Source of the DNA: Paratrimastix pyriformis
Taxonomy: Eukaryota; Preaxostyla; Paratrimastigidae
Assembly: GCA_027972325.1 (NCBI GenBank)
Contig: JAPMOS010000005.1
Span: 213,501-277,500 of the forward strand
DNA: 64,000 nt
Reading direction: 5' to 3'
The notes below the pieces were generated by a model. It was given only the letters and a program-made list of their open reading frames with translations, did no database searches and had not been told where the DNA came from. Every line of letters begins with the position of its first letter. Within the stretch, counting starts at the first letter, position 1. Below are positions 1-10,500 of the stretch, in pieces. A program made the translations under genes and the position numbers.

Positions 1-86
1 CGCGAGACGATGACGATGATGGGTTTTGGTGGCCGTGGGTCGATGGGTTTTCGCTGAAGGCCGGCGCCATCCATTCCGGGGCCTTT

Positions 87-3000
87 TCAGAGAAGCATCT
101 CGGTGGGCCGGGTGCTCTTGGGGCCCGTGGGGGCAGGGGCCGTCACGATGCCGGCTGCGCTCTGGAGGAGGGTCGCCGCCAGGGCCTGCCGTTGGGCCGC
201 CTGGATGGGCGGCTGGACGGCCATCCGCCAGTGGGGCCCGTGGGGCCAGGGGCGCAGCGAGCGCGCCTGCAAGGCCGATTCCAGGCGGCTGACGTAGTTG
301 AGGATCTGGGGGGTGCGCGTGCGTGCACGCATACGGGGCGACACCCAGAGAGGAAAGGCAAAAGCGGCGAGGACGACCAACGGGTGAGGGCAGGAAACGA
401 AGAGAGGCAAAGGGCAGTGTGGACAGGACAGGTGAGGAGGGGCGAGAAGCAGGCAGCGCAGGGACGGAACGGGAACGGACCTCGAAGCTGTTTGCCCACT
501 CGCCCATGCACACCCGGACGACCGCGTCGCAGGCGGCGCTGAGGAGCAGCGGGACGCGGCCGCCGGGCCTTCCCGAGGTCTGCTGCGGAGTGGCGGCGCT
601 GTCCCCCTGGTCGGCGGCAGCAGCAGCGATGGGCCACCAGCGGTCGGCCGGGGGGCCGCCTTCGGCCGACGGTTCGAGGGCTGCGTACATGCAGAGCGGC
701 GGGGCCACGAAGACCACCGGGGGCGCCGACTCGGGGGCCGGGGCAGCAGGGGCCTCCGTGGCGACCAGAGGAGATGGAGAAGAAGGGGTGGACGGGCTGG
801 GGGGGACTGGCGTGGCGCTGCTCGCGGGCTGGTCTTCGGATGGCGGCGCCAGTAGGGCGGACTTGTGCAGGGGCGAGGGCGGGCGGGCGGGCAGCGCGGA
901 TGAAGGGGCCAAGGGCGCCCTGGGTGCGAGCGATGTTGATGGGATGGTGGTGGTGGTGATGAAAATGATTGGATGATGATTGGGGATGATGATTTGATTG
1001 GGTGCTGGTGATTGGATGAAAATAATGGGATGCTGATTGCTGCTGCTTGTGGGGTTGTGATGCTGGTGATGACGTGTTTGATTTCACCGAGGGGGCCGGC
1101 TTCCCAACTCCGCCCAAGGAGCATCCCGGGCAGACCGAGCGAGGACGGCCACCTCGGGAGGCAGCACCCGCCCCAACGGGCGGACGGAGCCATCGCCCGG
1201 GTCGGCATCGCCCAGCCCGTCCTCCCCGTCGGCATCCCTGGGGGCCGAGCCCCGCCGGGGGACGGCGCCCTTGCGCAGGGTGGGCTGCTCCCCGCGCCGC
1301 TTGTACGGCTCCTGGCGGGCCTCCCAGATCTCGTACTGCAGGGGCGGCGGCAGGGGCGGCTGGGCGGGGAGCTGATCGGGCGGGGCGGGGCCAGTGTTCC
1401 CGGCCAACGGAGGCTGAGAGTCGGGGTGCTCGGGGTCGGAGGGAGCAGGCGAGGAGAGCGGAAGCAGCGGCTTGGAGGGCCCCAGTGGCGAGGGGGCGGC
1501 CAGGGCCCGCTCCTCCTCCTCCTCGGCCAACTTCCGGGCGGCCTCGTCGAAGACAACCTGCGCATCGAACGAGACTGGGCAGCGTGCGGAAGAGCGGGCG
1601 GGTGGTGTGGGCGCGTGTGGTGAGCAAAGGGACCGATCATGCGGACAAGAAGGGGCCTCTCAAATGACGCACTTGGAGCCTCTGTGGCGAACAAAGAACC
1701 GCAAAACGAACAATTCGCAAAAAAACACAAACTCGAACGCAGACCGCCATGCGAATGAGGCAAGGAGTTCACATTCGGACCGATCAGGGTCAGGAGACGA
1801 GGCTGGGCGAGGGGGGAAGGAGGCTGGGACGGACAGGCGGATGTGGTGGGCAGCAGCGGGTCGGTCCCATCGCTCTCGGGCTGCATGGGCGCGCCGTCCT
1901 CGTCCTTCAGGGGGCGCTGGGCCAGCGGCTGCGACAGGAAGGACTGCGCGAAGGGCTGGCTCAGGGGCGAGGGGGCCCGTTGCTGTTGGGCCACCGCGGC
2001 GGCGCAGCCCCTGAAGAGCCGCGAGACGGTCGCCGTGGCGGAGGGCGGGCCCGGGATGAAGTAGGGTTGGGTGGGGGCCGTGGCGCTCGCCGGGGCGGGG
2101 CTGGTGGGCGCCTGCGAGGGGAAGGACGGAGGCGGCGGGTGGACAGGAGCGGAAGGCGCCTCGTGAGCCCGGGTTTGATCGGGGATCTCCCTCGGTGGCA
2201 ATGAATGGGAAGAAAGGTTGCCGGGCAGGCGTAGGAGGCCCGTCAAGGCGCACATACAGCAAACGAGTGCCGACCTCATCAACATCGGCACTGGCACAAA
2301 CACACACAGCAAACGAATGCCGACCTCATCACCGGGAGACTTGGAGATGGCGGGCGACTGGGCGGGTGCCGAGAGGGACTCGGCCCTGAGGGCGGTGAGC
2401 GCGGTCGTCGTCTGGGCCTCGAGGTCGCGGCCCAGGTGGCCCCCGGCGCACCGAACGAAGGCCGCCTCGGCCGCACCGCCACCGAGCAGGGGCAGCTCCC
2501 TGGGGGCGGTAATGGGGAGGGTGGGCGTCACCAATCATCATCCTCATCCTCATCATATCCACATCAACCATCATGGGGGGCCAGCAGACGCGGGGTTTTC
2601 GGGGAATCGGAGCCCGGCTTCGAGGGGCGACGGCAACGCGACCAGCGTCTGCCAAGCATCGGAATGGGACATCCACAAAAAAAAAAAAAAAAACAAAGTG
2701 TGGGTTTGGGGTTTTTTCTCGTTTCCAATTTCCAATCATTTTCCCCTTCAATTGAAAGGGCGCTTGGTGGGAACATGAGGTCCCACCCATGTCAAAAAAA
2801 AAAACCAGGACCCCCCCCGACGGACCTGGAAGTAGGTTGCCCACGGGGGCAGGCCGGCCATCCGGGGGCAGACGCACTCGGGGCGGTCCGTGTCGAGGGT
2901 CCATGCGAGGTGCATGGCCGCCACCAGGCAGGCCACCAGGTGTGGGGTGGGGTTTGCATAGTACGTCTCGAAGCCGCGCACCTGCAGGAGCGGGAGGAGG

Positions 3001-4152
3001 CCCATCACCAAGGGGTACAGGCTCGCTGTCGTGGGGGAAAACCCAAGGAGGTAGGAATACGTCATCATTCAGGAGATCGTAGGTGTGGGCACAGGCATGG
3101 CGGGCGGGGGATCCGGCGAGGCGTGCGGACCGGGGAGGGCGATGGTCCGGGCCAGGCGCAAGGCCAGGGCGGGTCCGTTGGGAGGGGGCAGGGGGAAGGG
3201 CATCAGGGTCGCCAGGCGGCCGACATCCCCCTGCACCTGCTCCACCCGGATCTGGGCCTGCGCAATGCAACGGGCAACCGAGAACAAGAACGGAGATGGT
3301 GAATCGACCGCGCTCACGTGGCGCTCCAGCAAGCGGAACGGACGCGAACGGTAAAGAGGCGCCGCGAGGCCAGAGATCCGACGAGTTCTTCATGGAAACG
3401 CAGCAGCGGCAGCTGCCCGGAGAGAGCCCACCTGCGGGGGCGACAAAAACCAGAGATGCGTGATTCATCCGTGGGCGCGTGGTAGTTGTGGTTGTGGTTG
3501 TGGTTGGTGCGTGTGACGGACCACACCAAATCTTCGAGGAGGACAGGCTGACGTGCGAGGAGGCAGCCCACGTAGACGATGGCGAGGGAGAGGCTGGGCT
3601 GGACGCCTGGGGACAGCGCGACCAGCGACAGGAAAATGATATCCAGAAATAGGTGACGAGAAGGTTCCCCGACCGAACACGGCAGACCTCGGATGGTGTC
3701 AGATTGAAGGGCAGAGAGATATGCATCCCACACCCGACGGACGCCCTCTTCCACCCGGAGAGTGAAGCCTTTTTGCTAACGAGGGGATCGAAATTTATGA
3801 CCAAAAAGAAAAATGCATACCTGAATCAAGGCAAGAAGCTGAGCCTGAAGGAGCTGTTGAAAGGACGAACAATACTCGATGTGCGAGAGGACATGATGAT
3901 CAATGAAACCCCCTGGAGGAATAAAGATCTGCCGCTCCGAATCTACAGAAAAAAAGTCGTAAAAAGGTGGGACATCTCCGAAGAACCTGAATCGCTTGTC
4001 CGGATGCGGATCATCGATGCATTGACAGCATCGCCCTCTCTGTCAATTTTTGCGATCACCATTCGCTTGACCTGCGTGCCACAATCCATGCACACCATGA
4101 CGCCATCTTCATCTTCGAAAAACTGAGATCCTTTGCACACAGAGCAAATCAT
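87..4152 (-). CDS. TAF1B: TAF1B/Rrn7-like RNA polymerase I initiation factor, multi-exon
   Basis: A TFIIB-related core-factor subunit of the Pol I machinery, acting in the nucleolus. The start at 4152 opens directly on an Rrn7-type zinc ribbon (ICSVCKG then VCMDCGT, two CxxC pairs). Exon 1 (4152-3987), exon 2 (3942-3821) and exon 3 (3775-3688) join in phase and give the family's N-terminal helix (IEYCSSFQQLLQAQLLALIQ). Exon 4 (from 3606) carries the first cyclin-fold signature (QPSLSLAIVYVGCLLARQPV, then WALSGQLPLLRF). Further exons near 3300-3130 (MPFPLPPPNGPALALRLART) and 3065-2835 hold the second cyclin-like region. Exons below about 2530 are long, Pro/Ala-rich and poorly conserved; the last (305-87) reads ILNYVSRLESAL and ends at the stop at 87. 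It is divergent from the TMEM181-like gene. Family assignment comes from recognised motifs; middle exon borders are approximate, and the low-complexity 3' half is the least certain part. Confidence 0.72.
1620..1670 (+). repeat. Dispersed repeat module B, copy 1
   Basis: About 50 bp beginning GTGAGCAAAGGGACCGATCA and ending near ATGACGC. It lies in a probable intron of the TAF1B-like gene, antisense to it. A diverged copy is at 62525-62573 in an intron of the giant gene, also on the plus strand. By eye the two are roughly 80% alike. Its nature is unknown. Confidence 0.5.
2675..2810. other. Intronic segment bounded by two A-runs with two hairpins
   Basis: Between A-runs at about 2677-2694 and 2796-2806 lie two short inverted repeats: one centred on CAATTG (about 2742-2760) and one with arms GGTGGGA/TCCCACC (2766-2787). 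It sits in an intron of the minus-strand TAF1B-like gene, where the A-runs read as T-runs. They could be pyrimidine tracts or remnants of a small retroelement; the sequence does not decide. Confidence 0.3.
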
Positions 4153-4549
4153 CCAACAAAGCCCTGCAAGTCCCAGGAGCACCCCGGTGAGGCCGACTCT
4201 CCCTTCATGATGGGCCTTTGCCCACATTTGGGGCGCTTTCTTTAAATTTTGCTTTGTGGGTGATGCCCCACAAGAGGTGAAGTTGTTTTTGTCCGTCCCA
4301 GATCACCAGAGTCCCCCTCGGCATTTCCGGCACCCGTGCGAAGCTCCAGGGGGATACCATATTAAAGCCCCGAATGCACGACAGGCTTGAAACAGCCAGT
4401 AAGGTCAATTTCCTGCACGAGGATCCTTTTTCCTGAGTTGTTTCCTTTTGAATAGGGATGTGTTGCGTGGGTATTTTGCCTGATTTCTCTCTTCGCCATT
4501 CTCGCCTGTGCCTTGGGCATTTTTTCACCCGCTTCTCTTGATGTATCAG
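4153..4549. promoter_or_regulatory. Head-to-head intergenic region, TAF1B-like / TMEM181-like
   Basis: Roughly 400 bp between the TAF1B-like start codon and the first recognised exon of the TMEM181-like gene. It is visibly richer in A+T than the flanking exons. It must hold the minus-strand promoter and probably the 5' exon(s) of the plus-strand gene, which I could not identify. No clear TATA box was seen. Confidence 0.4.
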
Positions 4550-6658
4550 CATCGACTGCGTGGAAATGTCCACAGGAATATACACGCTACAATAGTCTGG
4601 TCTTCGCTTTTCCCCCCGCCGCTTCACGACCCATCCAGTTTCGTGCATGGGCGTCGATCTCGTCGCGGGAAGCCACTCTGTTCAGATTGTCGGCCCTTTT
4701 GTTTCCTTCAACAACCGGATCCGGTTGACGGCTCAGGTGACGAATTTGGTCCGGCTTCTCGGCTTTTTCCCCTTCCGCTTCATTCCATGCTGGACAGCGA
4801 CCTCTGCTGGGATTCTCCAAGGCCCTCGGCTGGGCGGTTGAAGTCGCCACCCTGGAGACGGAGCATTCCGCGCCCACTGTGGTCTACACCCAGACATACA
4901 CCCGTCAGTTGGAATGCCCCGAAGGTAAGAGCCACTGTGCGGCTATGACCCTGTACTTCGACGACATCATCCGGGCGCCCTACTACCAGTTCACGGTGCA
5001 GCTGGCGAATGGCACGACGGGAGGCGACCTGGCGGGTTGGTTCGGGGACGTCCTCTTCCGGACCGAGACACAGACCGCAGCCTTCAGCACCTTCCAGGTC
5101 GTCTTCCGCTACACGCTGCTCGTCCTGGCCCTGGCGGCCCTGGCCAGCTACCTGGCCGTGTATTGGGTCTACCTCCGCCGCTCCCGGCACATGCTCAACG
5201 CCGAGGCGGCCATCCTGGAGGCCTCCGACACCCCGGTCACATCGGGCGGGGCCTCCCTGGCCCGGGCCTTCGTGGGCTCGCTCGGGGCCCACGCCACCCA
5301 CCGCTGGGCGCTGCTGCTGCTGGGCGGGTCGTGCCTGTTGGTGGACCCGCTCTTCCTGTGCCAGTTCTTCGCCCCCTCGGTGGCCTTCCCGCTGCTGGAT
5401 GCCCTCTGGGTGGCCACCTTCTTCGCCCTGGTGCTTCTCCAGCTGCCGGTCGTCTTCGGCCGATTTATGCTCCGCGGGGCCACCCGGGGCCACGCCCTGT
5501 GCTACTCGCTGCCCCGGGGCATCATCGTGGTCCTCATCTGGATCGCCCACGTCTTCAGCCTCCTGTGGACCGACCGTCTGTCGCCCCGCCGCCTTTCCAC
5601 GGCCATCCGCACATCCGACAGCACCTCTGCCCCCCACCCGCCCCTTCGGCCACACATGTTCTCAATGCCCGCCGCCTCACCACTTAATTCGTTCGCTGGG
5701 GGCTGGATGGATGGCGGGACAGTGCAAGACGAGGCCAACCCTGCCACCTCAGGTTCCATCATGTCCGCATCCACACCCCCATTCCCCAACCCCCCGCCCC
5801 GCGTCCACCGGTCCCGACCTTGGGTTCGACTGACCGCGGCCTGGCGTGGTGGTCCCTCTCTCCTCTCCCTCCGCACTGCAGGTGGTGGCTGCGGGTGGTC
5901 GTGACGGGTCTGCTGGCGCTGTATCTTGTGGTGCACTTCTACTCGATGGTTCGCCTGCTGCTGATGCTCCGCGGCCGGGGCGGGGTGGCCACCCTGGCCG
6001 GCCGGGTGCCGCTCCGGTACCGAGTGCTCTTCGTGGTGGTCCACGTCTTCCTCTTCCTCTACATCCTGCTGGCGGGGTTGGTCACGTACGGGCCCACCGA
6101 GTCCGTCAACGGGCTCGACCTGTCCATGATCGCCGTGGTCTGCATCCCCACCCCACCCCCCCCCCCATATGCACACGCCTGCATCCCCCTGGGCGACTCC
6201 TCACCGATCGACCTTCCCCCTTCCATTCCCTCTGGCCCCCCGGGTCGGTCCGTGCGGCGCAGGGGCTCTGCTACGGCTGGCTGATGGGCTGGTGCTACCT
6301 GCCCTCGCTGGGGGCCCTGGTCCAGTCGAGCCCCTTCGAGCCGGCCGGGGTCTCGGAGACCTTCAGCATGGCGCCCCCCGCCCTCTCGCCCTCCTTCCTC
6401 TCGGCCTACCCGGCCGCCCGCAGCAGCCCCTCCGAGATGGAGTACCTCACGGGGACGGCGGGCGCGCCCCCGGCGGCCAGGGACTGGGCCGAGGAATCGC
6501 CCGCCGAGAGGGGCGCCATCGCTGCCCAGGTCGACGAGTTGGCCGGGGGAACGGCGGCACCGCCCCCGGTCGACGGAACCCCGGTCGCAGTCGGCGAAGG
6601 CGAGGGCGAGCCGGAGAAGAAGGGCGCGGCTGCCGCTGCAGCTTTTGTGGTGGAATGA
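4550..6658 (+). CDS. TMEM181-like (Wntless/GOST superfamily) seven-helix membrane protein
   Basis: Predicted Golgi or trafficking membrane protein with a lumenal N-terminal domain and a seven-helix bundle. Exons at 4550-4597 and about 4620-4736 encode TAWKCPQEYTRYN and FNNRIRLTAQ. The long exon starting near 4829 gives the rest of the lumenal domain, the first helix (FRYTLLVLALAALASYLAVY) and the most diagnostic segment, HRWALLLLGGSCLLVDPLFL with FPLLDALWVATFFALVL, which resembles TMEM181. An intron then leads to about 5882-6137 (WWLRVVVTGLLALYLVVHFY). The final exon (about 6273-6658) has GLCYGWLMGWCYLPS and an acidic, Ala-rich tail. An NGT sequon lies in the lumenal part. The true start is probably an unrecognised upstream exon; ATG 4647 lies in frame. 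The TMEM181 name is by pattern, so another GOST member is possible. Confidence 0.65.
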
Positions 6659-7139
6659 ACGACGGACTGAGTGGGGGCCGATGATTTTTTGTGACCCTGT
6701 GAATCGTATTGTTTTTTTGGCCAACCTTGGGCTTCTCTTCCGGATCTTCTCTTCGGATTTCTCTTCAATATGTACCATTCGAATTCAAATTTGAGTCCAA
6801 TGCAGCGGGCTGAGACCAGGAGAAGCAGCGACAGGGAAGTGCTGTTTCCCCTCAGGCCACAGCGAGACAGATTTTTTCTGCGCAGCACCAATGAGCTCCC
6901 TTGACTCACCACAAAAGCAGGGTCTGCCAGTTCAGCATTCTCTCCCTCTCTTGACATCATACACAATGATTGTTCCCTTTCAAATTCTCTCTGTCCCTAC
7001 TTTGTGATACTCTCTCTTTGATGTTTCATTGGGTCCGTCTTTCCAGGCCCTCGAGATCGTGGTCCGATTAATTGCATTTTCTCTCCAATTTCAGATTGTT
7101 CAACCTCACCTGGACCTCTTTTGTCCCGTTTCGCGCCAA
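6659..7139. promoter_or_regulatory. Intergenic region upstream of eIF4G
   Basis: About 480 bp between the TMEM181-like stop and the eIF4G start, both plus strand. It is less GC-rich than the flanking exons, with pyrimidine-rich CTCTCT/TTCTCT stretches nearer the eIF4G start. It should hold the 3' end of the first gene and the promoter of the second. No AATAAA or TATA box stands out. Confidence 0.35.
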
Positions 7140-7522
7140 ATGTCCCCTCCATTTTCCGGAACAGTTGGCAATTCCAACCCGCCCGCCTCTCCTCCGTCTT
7201 CGTCGTCGGGATCGGCCTCTCCTCCATCTTCTGCATCTCCCACCACCACTCCGACTCGGCACTCCTCAAAGCGCCAGCCGCGTTCCTCTCGCTTCACATG
7301 GCGCCCTCCTGCCAAGGAAGGCGCTGCTGCTGAGCGGCAGGCCACACCCTCCTCCCCTCCTCCTCCTCTTTCGCCTGTCCAGCCGATATCCCCCGCGGCG
7401 GAGCAGACGGCATCCCCGGCGGCCGAGTTGGCCTCGGCCGTGGGGTCGCTGAGTCTCGGCGAGTTACCAAGACCCACGAGCGCGGTCTGTCGTGGTCCAG
7501 CCCACTCGGCCTCCTCCTCCTC

Positions 7523-7553
<31 letters not shown>

Positions 7554-10500
7554 CTCTGCCTCTGCCTCTGCCTCTGCCTCTCGGGGTCTGCTCACTGGTT
7601 CCCCTTCTTGTGCCTGTCGGGTCATCGCGTGGTGTCTGCGCGCCCACCCCAGAGCCGCTCGGGGATCTACAAGTACAGCCTCGAGTTCCTCCGCCAGTTC
7701 CGCACGGTCCGTCCCCCGCCCGGTCATCCTCTGCCTCATCATCATCTCCCTCCCACACTCCGTCGCTGCCCCCCCCCCCCCCCCCCGGCCAGACCTGCAC
7801 ACGCAAGCCCGCGGATATGAACATGCCCAAGTACCCCACCTACCCCATTGTCGGCCAGGCCTCCCCGGCCCGCGCCACCTCGCGCAGCCCCACCCGCATG
7901 GTCTGTCTTCAGACCCCCGGCTCGTGGCATGGGCATGGGCATGGGCATGGGCACTTGGGCATGGTCGATCCAACCGCCCCGCCTTCATGATCTCCCTTCG
8001 TGGTCGGTGTGTCCGTTCTTCCTGCCGTAGAACATCCCCCACGCCTCGCCGTCCCGGTCACCCTCACGCTCGCCCGTCCGCAGCCAGCCCCTGGTCCTCG
8101 TCCAGGGCGAGGTCCGCCTGCCCTCCCACTGCCCGCCCCTCCCACCCCTACGTCCCGCCTCTCCTGACAGCCATCCTTGTGTTGGGGCATGCAGAGCATC
8201 CTGGCCTGGCAGTCGCGGCATGCGGTGACCCCCGTCGAGCCGCTGCAGCTCGCGCTGGCCCGCCAGCGGCTGACCATCGAACGGCTGACCGCCGATCGGA
8301 TCGACCAGACCGCCGCGGCCCTCTGCCAGGCCCTCACCAGGTCCCGCCACGCTCCCTCTCGCGCCCTCCGGCCGACACGACGCACACAAACCATACAGAC
8401 CATACAGACCAGACAGACCAGACAGAATACAGACCATACAGACCATACAGACCATACAGACCATACAGGGCAGGACACCTTTCATCCGATTTGGCCTCAT
8501 TCCGCCCTCGCTTTCCCCCCTTTTTTTTGCGCCCGCGCGGCCCTTGGTGCAGCCCCGAGCTCGTCACGGGGACGGCCGACCTGGTGGTGGAGCGGGCCCT
8601 GCTGGCGCCCCACCAAGCGGGCCTGCTGGCCTCGCTGGCGCTGCTCATGTCTACGGCCGCCCTGCCCTGCACGTGCCCCTGCCCGACCCCGGGCTCCCCC
8701 TGCTGCCCGGCGACCCCCAACTCGCCCGTGGTGACGACCCTGCCCATGATCGCCCAGGACTCCCCGATCATGGTGGGCCCGGCGCCCACCGTCTACACCC
8801 CCCCGCCCGTTATCACCGCCCTGCCCGCCCTGAGCATGGCCGGCCCGGGGCCCACCAGCGCCATGTCGCCCCCGAGCCCCGTCAAGACGGCCCGCTCGCC
8901 CCTGCTGCCCCTGCCCGCCACGCCCCCGCCGCCGGCCCGGTCGCCCCGCAGCAGCCCGCTGAACACGCCCACCCGGTCGCCCGCCTCGCCGGCAACCTCG
9001 GCCTCGTCCTTCTCGCCCAGCGCCCTCCTGGCGGCCCTGTCGCCCTCGTCCCCCGTGTGCGGCCCCCAGAACGTCTGCTGGCCACACAGACACAGAAAAC
9101 ACAGACCGGACACCGGACACCCGGACACACACCGGACACACCGCATGGCCCTTTTCTGTCCGACACAGACCCGTTCCGCACCATACCGGGGCACCATACA
9201 CGCACACACCAGGGCATCATACACAGACACCGGCCGGGGCACCATGCACACACCGGCCGGGGCAATATTTCCGCTCGCTCACCTGCCCTTCCCTTTGCAG
9301 GATTTCCGCCGGCTGTTGGTGAACCGTGTGGAGCGGGAGTACAAGCGGGGCTACAGCCCCGAGCAGGGCCTCTCCCTGACCGAGCGGACCAGCCTGCCCC
9401 CCGAGGAGAAGGACCGCCACGCCCTGGCCGTCAAGCGCCGCTACCTCGCCAGTCCGTAGCCCCCCCCCCCCCCCCCCCCCAGGGACCCTGCGGCTTTGAT
9501 GAGGACGGGGTTCAGGCCACTGCTAGTGCCCCAATTTTTCTTTCCCCCCCCCCCCCCCCCCCGCCGAATGCGGCCTCGTTTCTTTTCTTTGCCCAACCCC
9601 CACGCCTTTGCTCACCCGCACTGTGTCTTTCGTTCGGGTGTGTGTGTGTGTGTGCTGTGGGATTCTTGCAGAGGTTCGCTTGATCGGGGAGCTCTTCCTC
9701 AGGGGCCTCGTGGCCCGGCGCACCGTCCACGCGATCCTGATCGACCTGCTCAGTCTGCTCAGGCCCACTCTCCGCTCCTCTCCGCTCATCCCATCTCATA
9801 CCCATCACGCACCCATCACGCACCCATCACATGCCCCATGTTTCAAGCATCACATGCCCATCACATACAGACCCATCCCATACCCTTCACATGTCCACTC
9901 CATGCCCATCGCATGCCCATCGCATGCCCATCCTGATCATCCTCCTTCCCCCCTGCCTCCGCCCAAAGCGACCGACGTGGACCAGCCCGACGCCCCGCTG
10001 GAGCGTGTCGAGGCGGCCTGCGTGCTGCTGGCCGTGGCGGGCGAGCGGATCGACGGGCCCCAGACGGCCCGCCACATGCGCAGCTACATGCGCCGCCTCG
10101 ACCAGTGGGCCGCCGCCCCCAAGATGCCCGCCGCCCTGCTGGCTTGCATCGCGGTCCGCAGATGCTCCCTCGCACCTCGTCCCGGCCACCACCACCCACC
10201 CACCACCCACCACCATCCCGTGCGCGCGCACGGACGGCACAGAACGACACCCGGTGCGCAGTAGATGTCTGACACATCATCATCATCATCATCATCATCC
10301 AGCTGCCACCATCCCACCATCATCATCACCACCCTGTCGGTTTGCGGTCTCTCCACAGGAGGTGAAGGCCCTCCGCGAGCGCAGCTGGGCCCCCGCCGCC
10401 ACCCCGTCCGTGCTCTTCGGCGCCTCCGGTCCCGACGCCCCCGCCGCCGCCGAGCCGCCCGCCACCGAGCCCGAGCGGACGGTGGCCCAGTTCATGGCCA

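Noticed and set aside
26-2014. Several plus-strand ORFs over the left 2 kb
   Set aside because: They are GC-rich antisense shadows of the TAF1B-like exons, with no splice support or recognisable domains.
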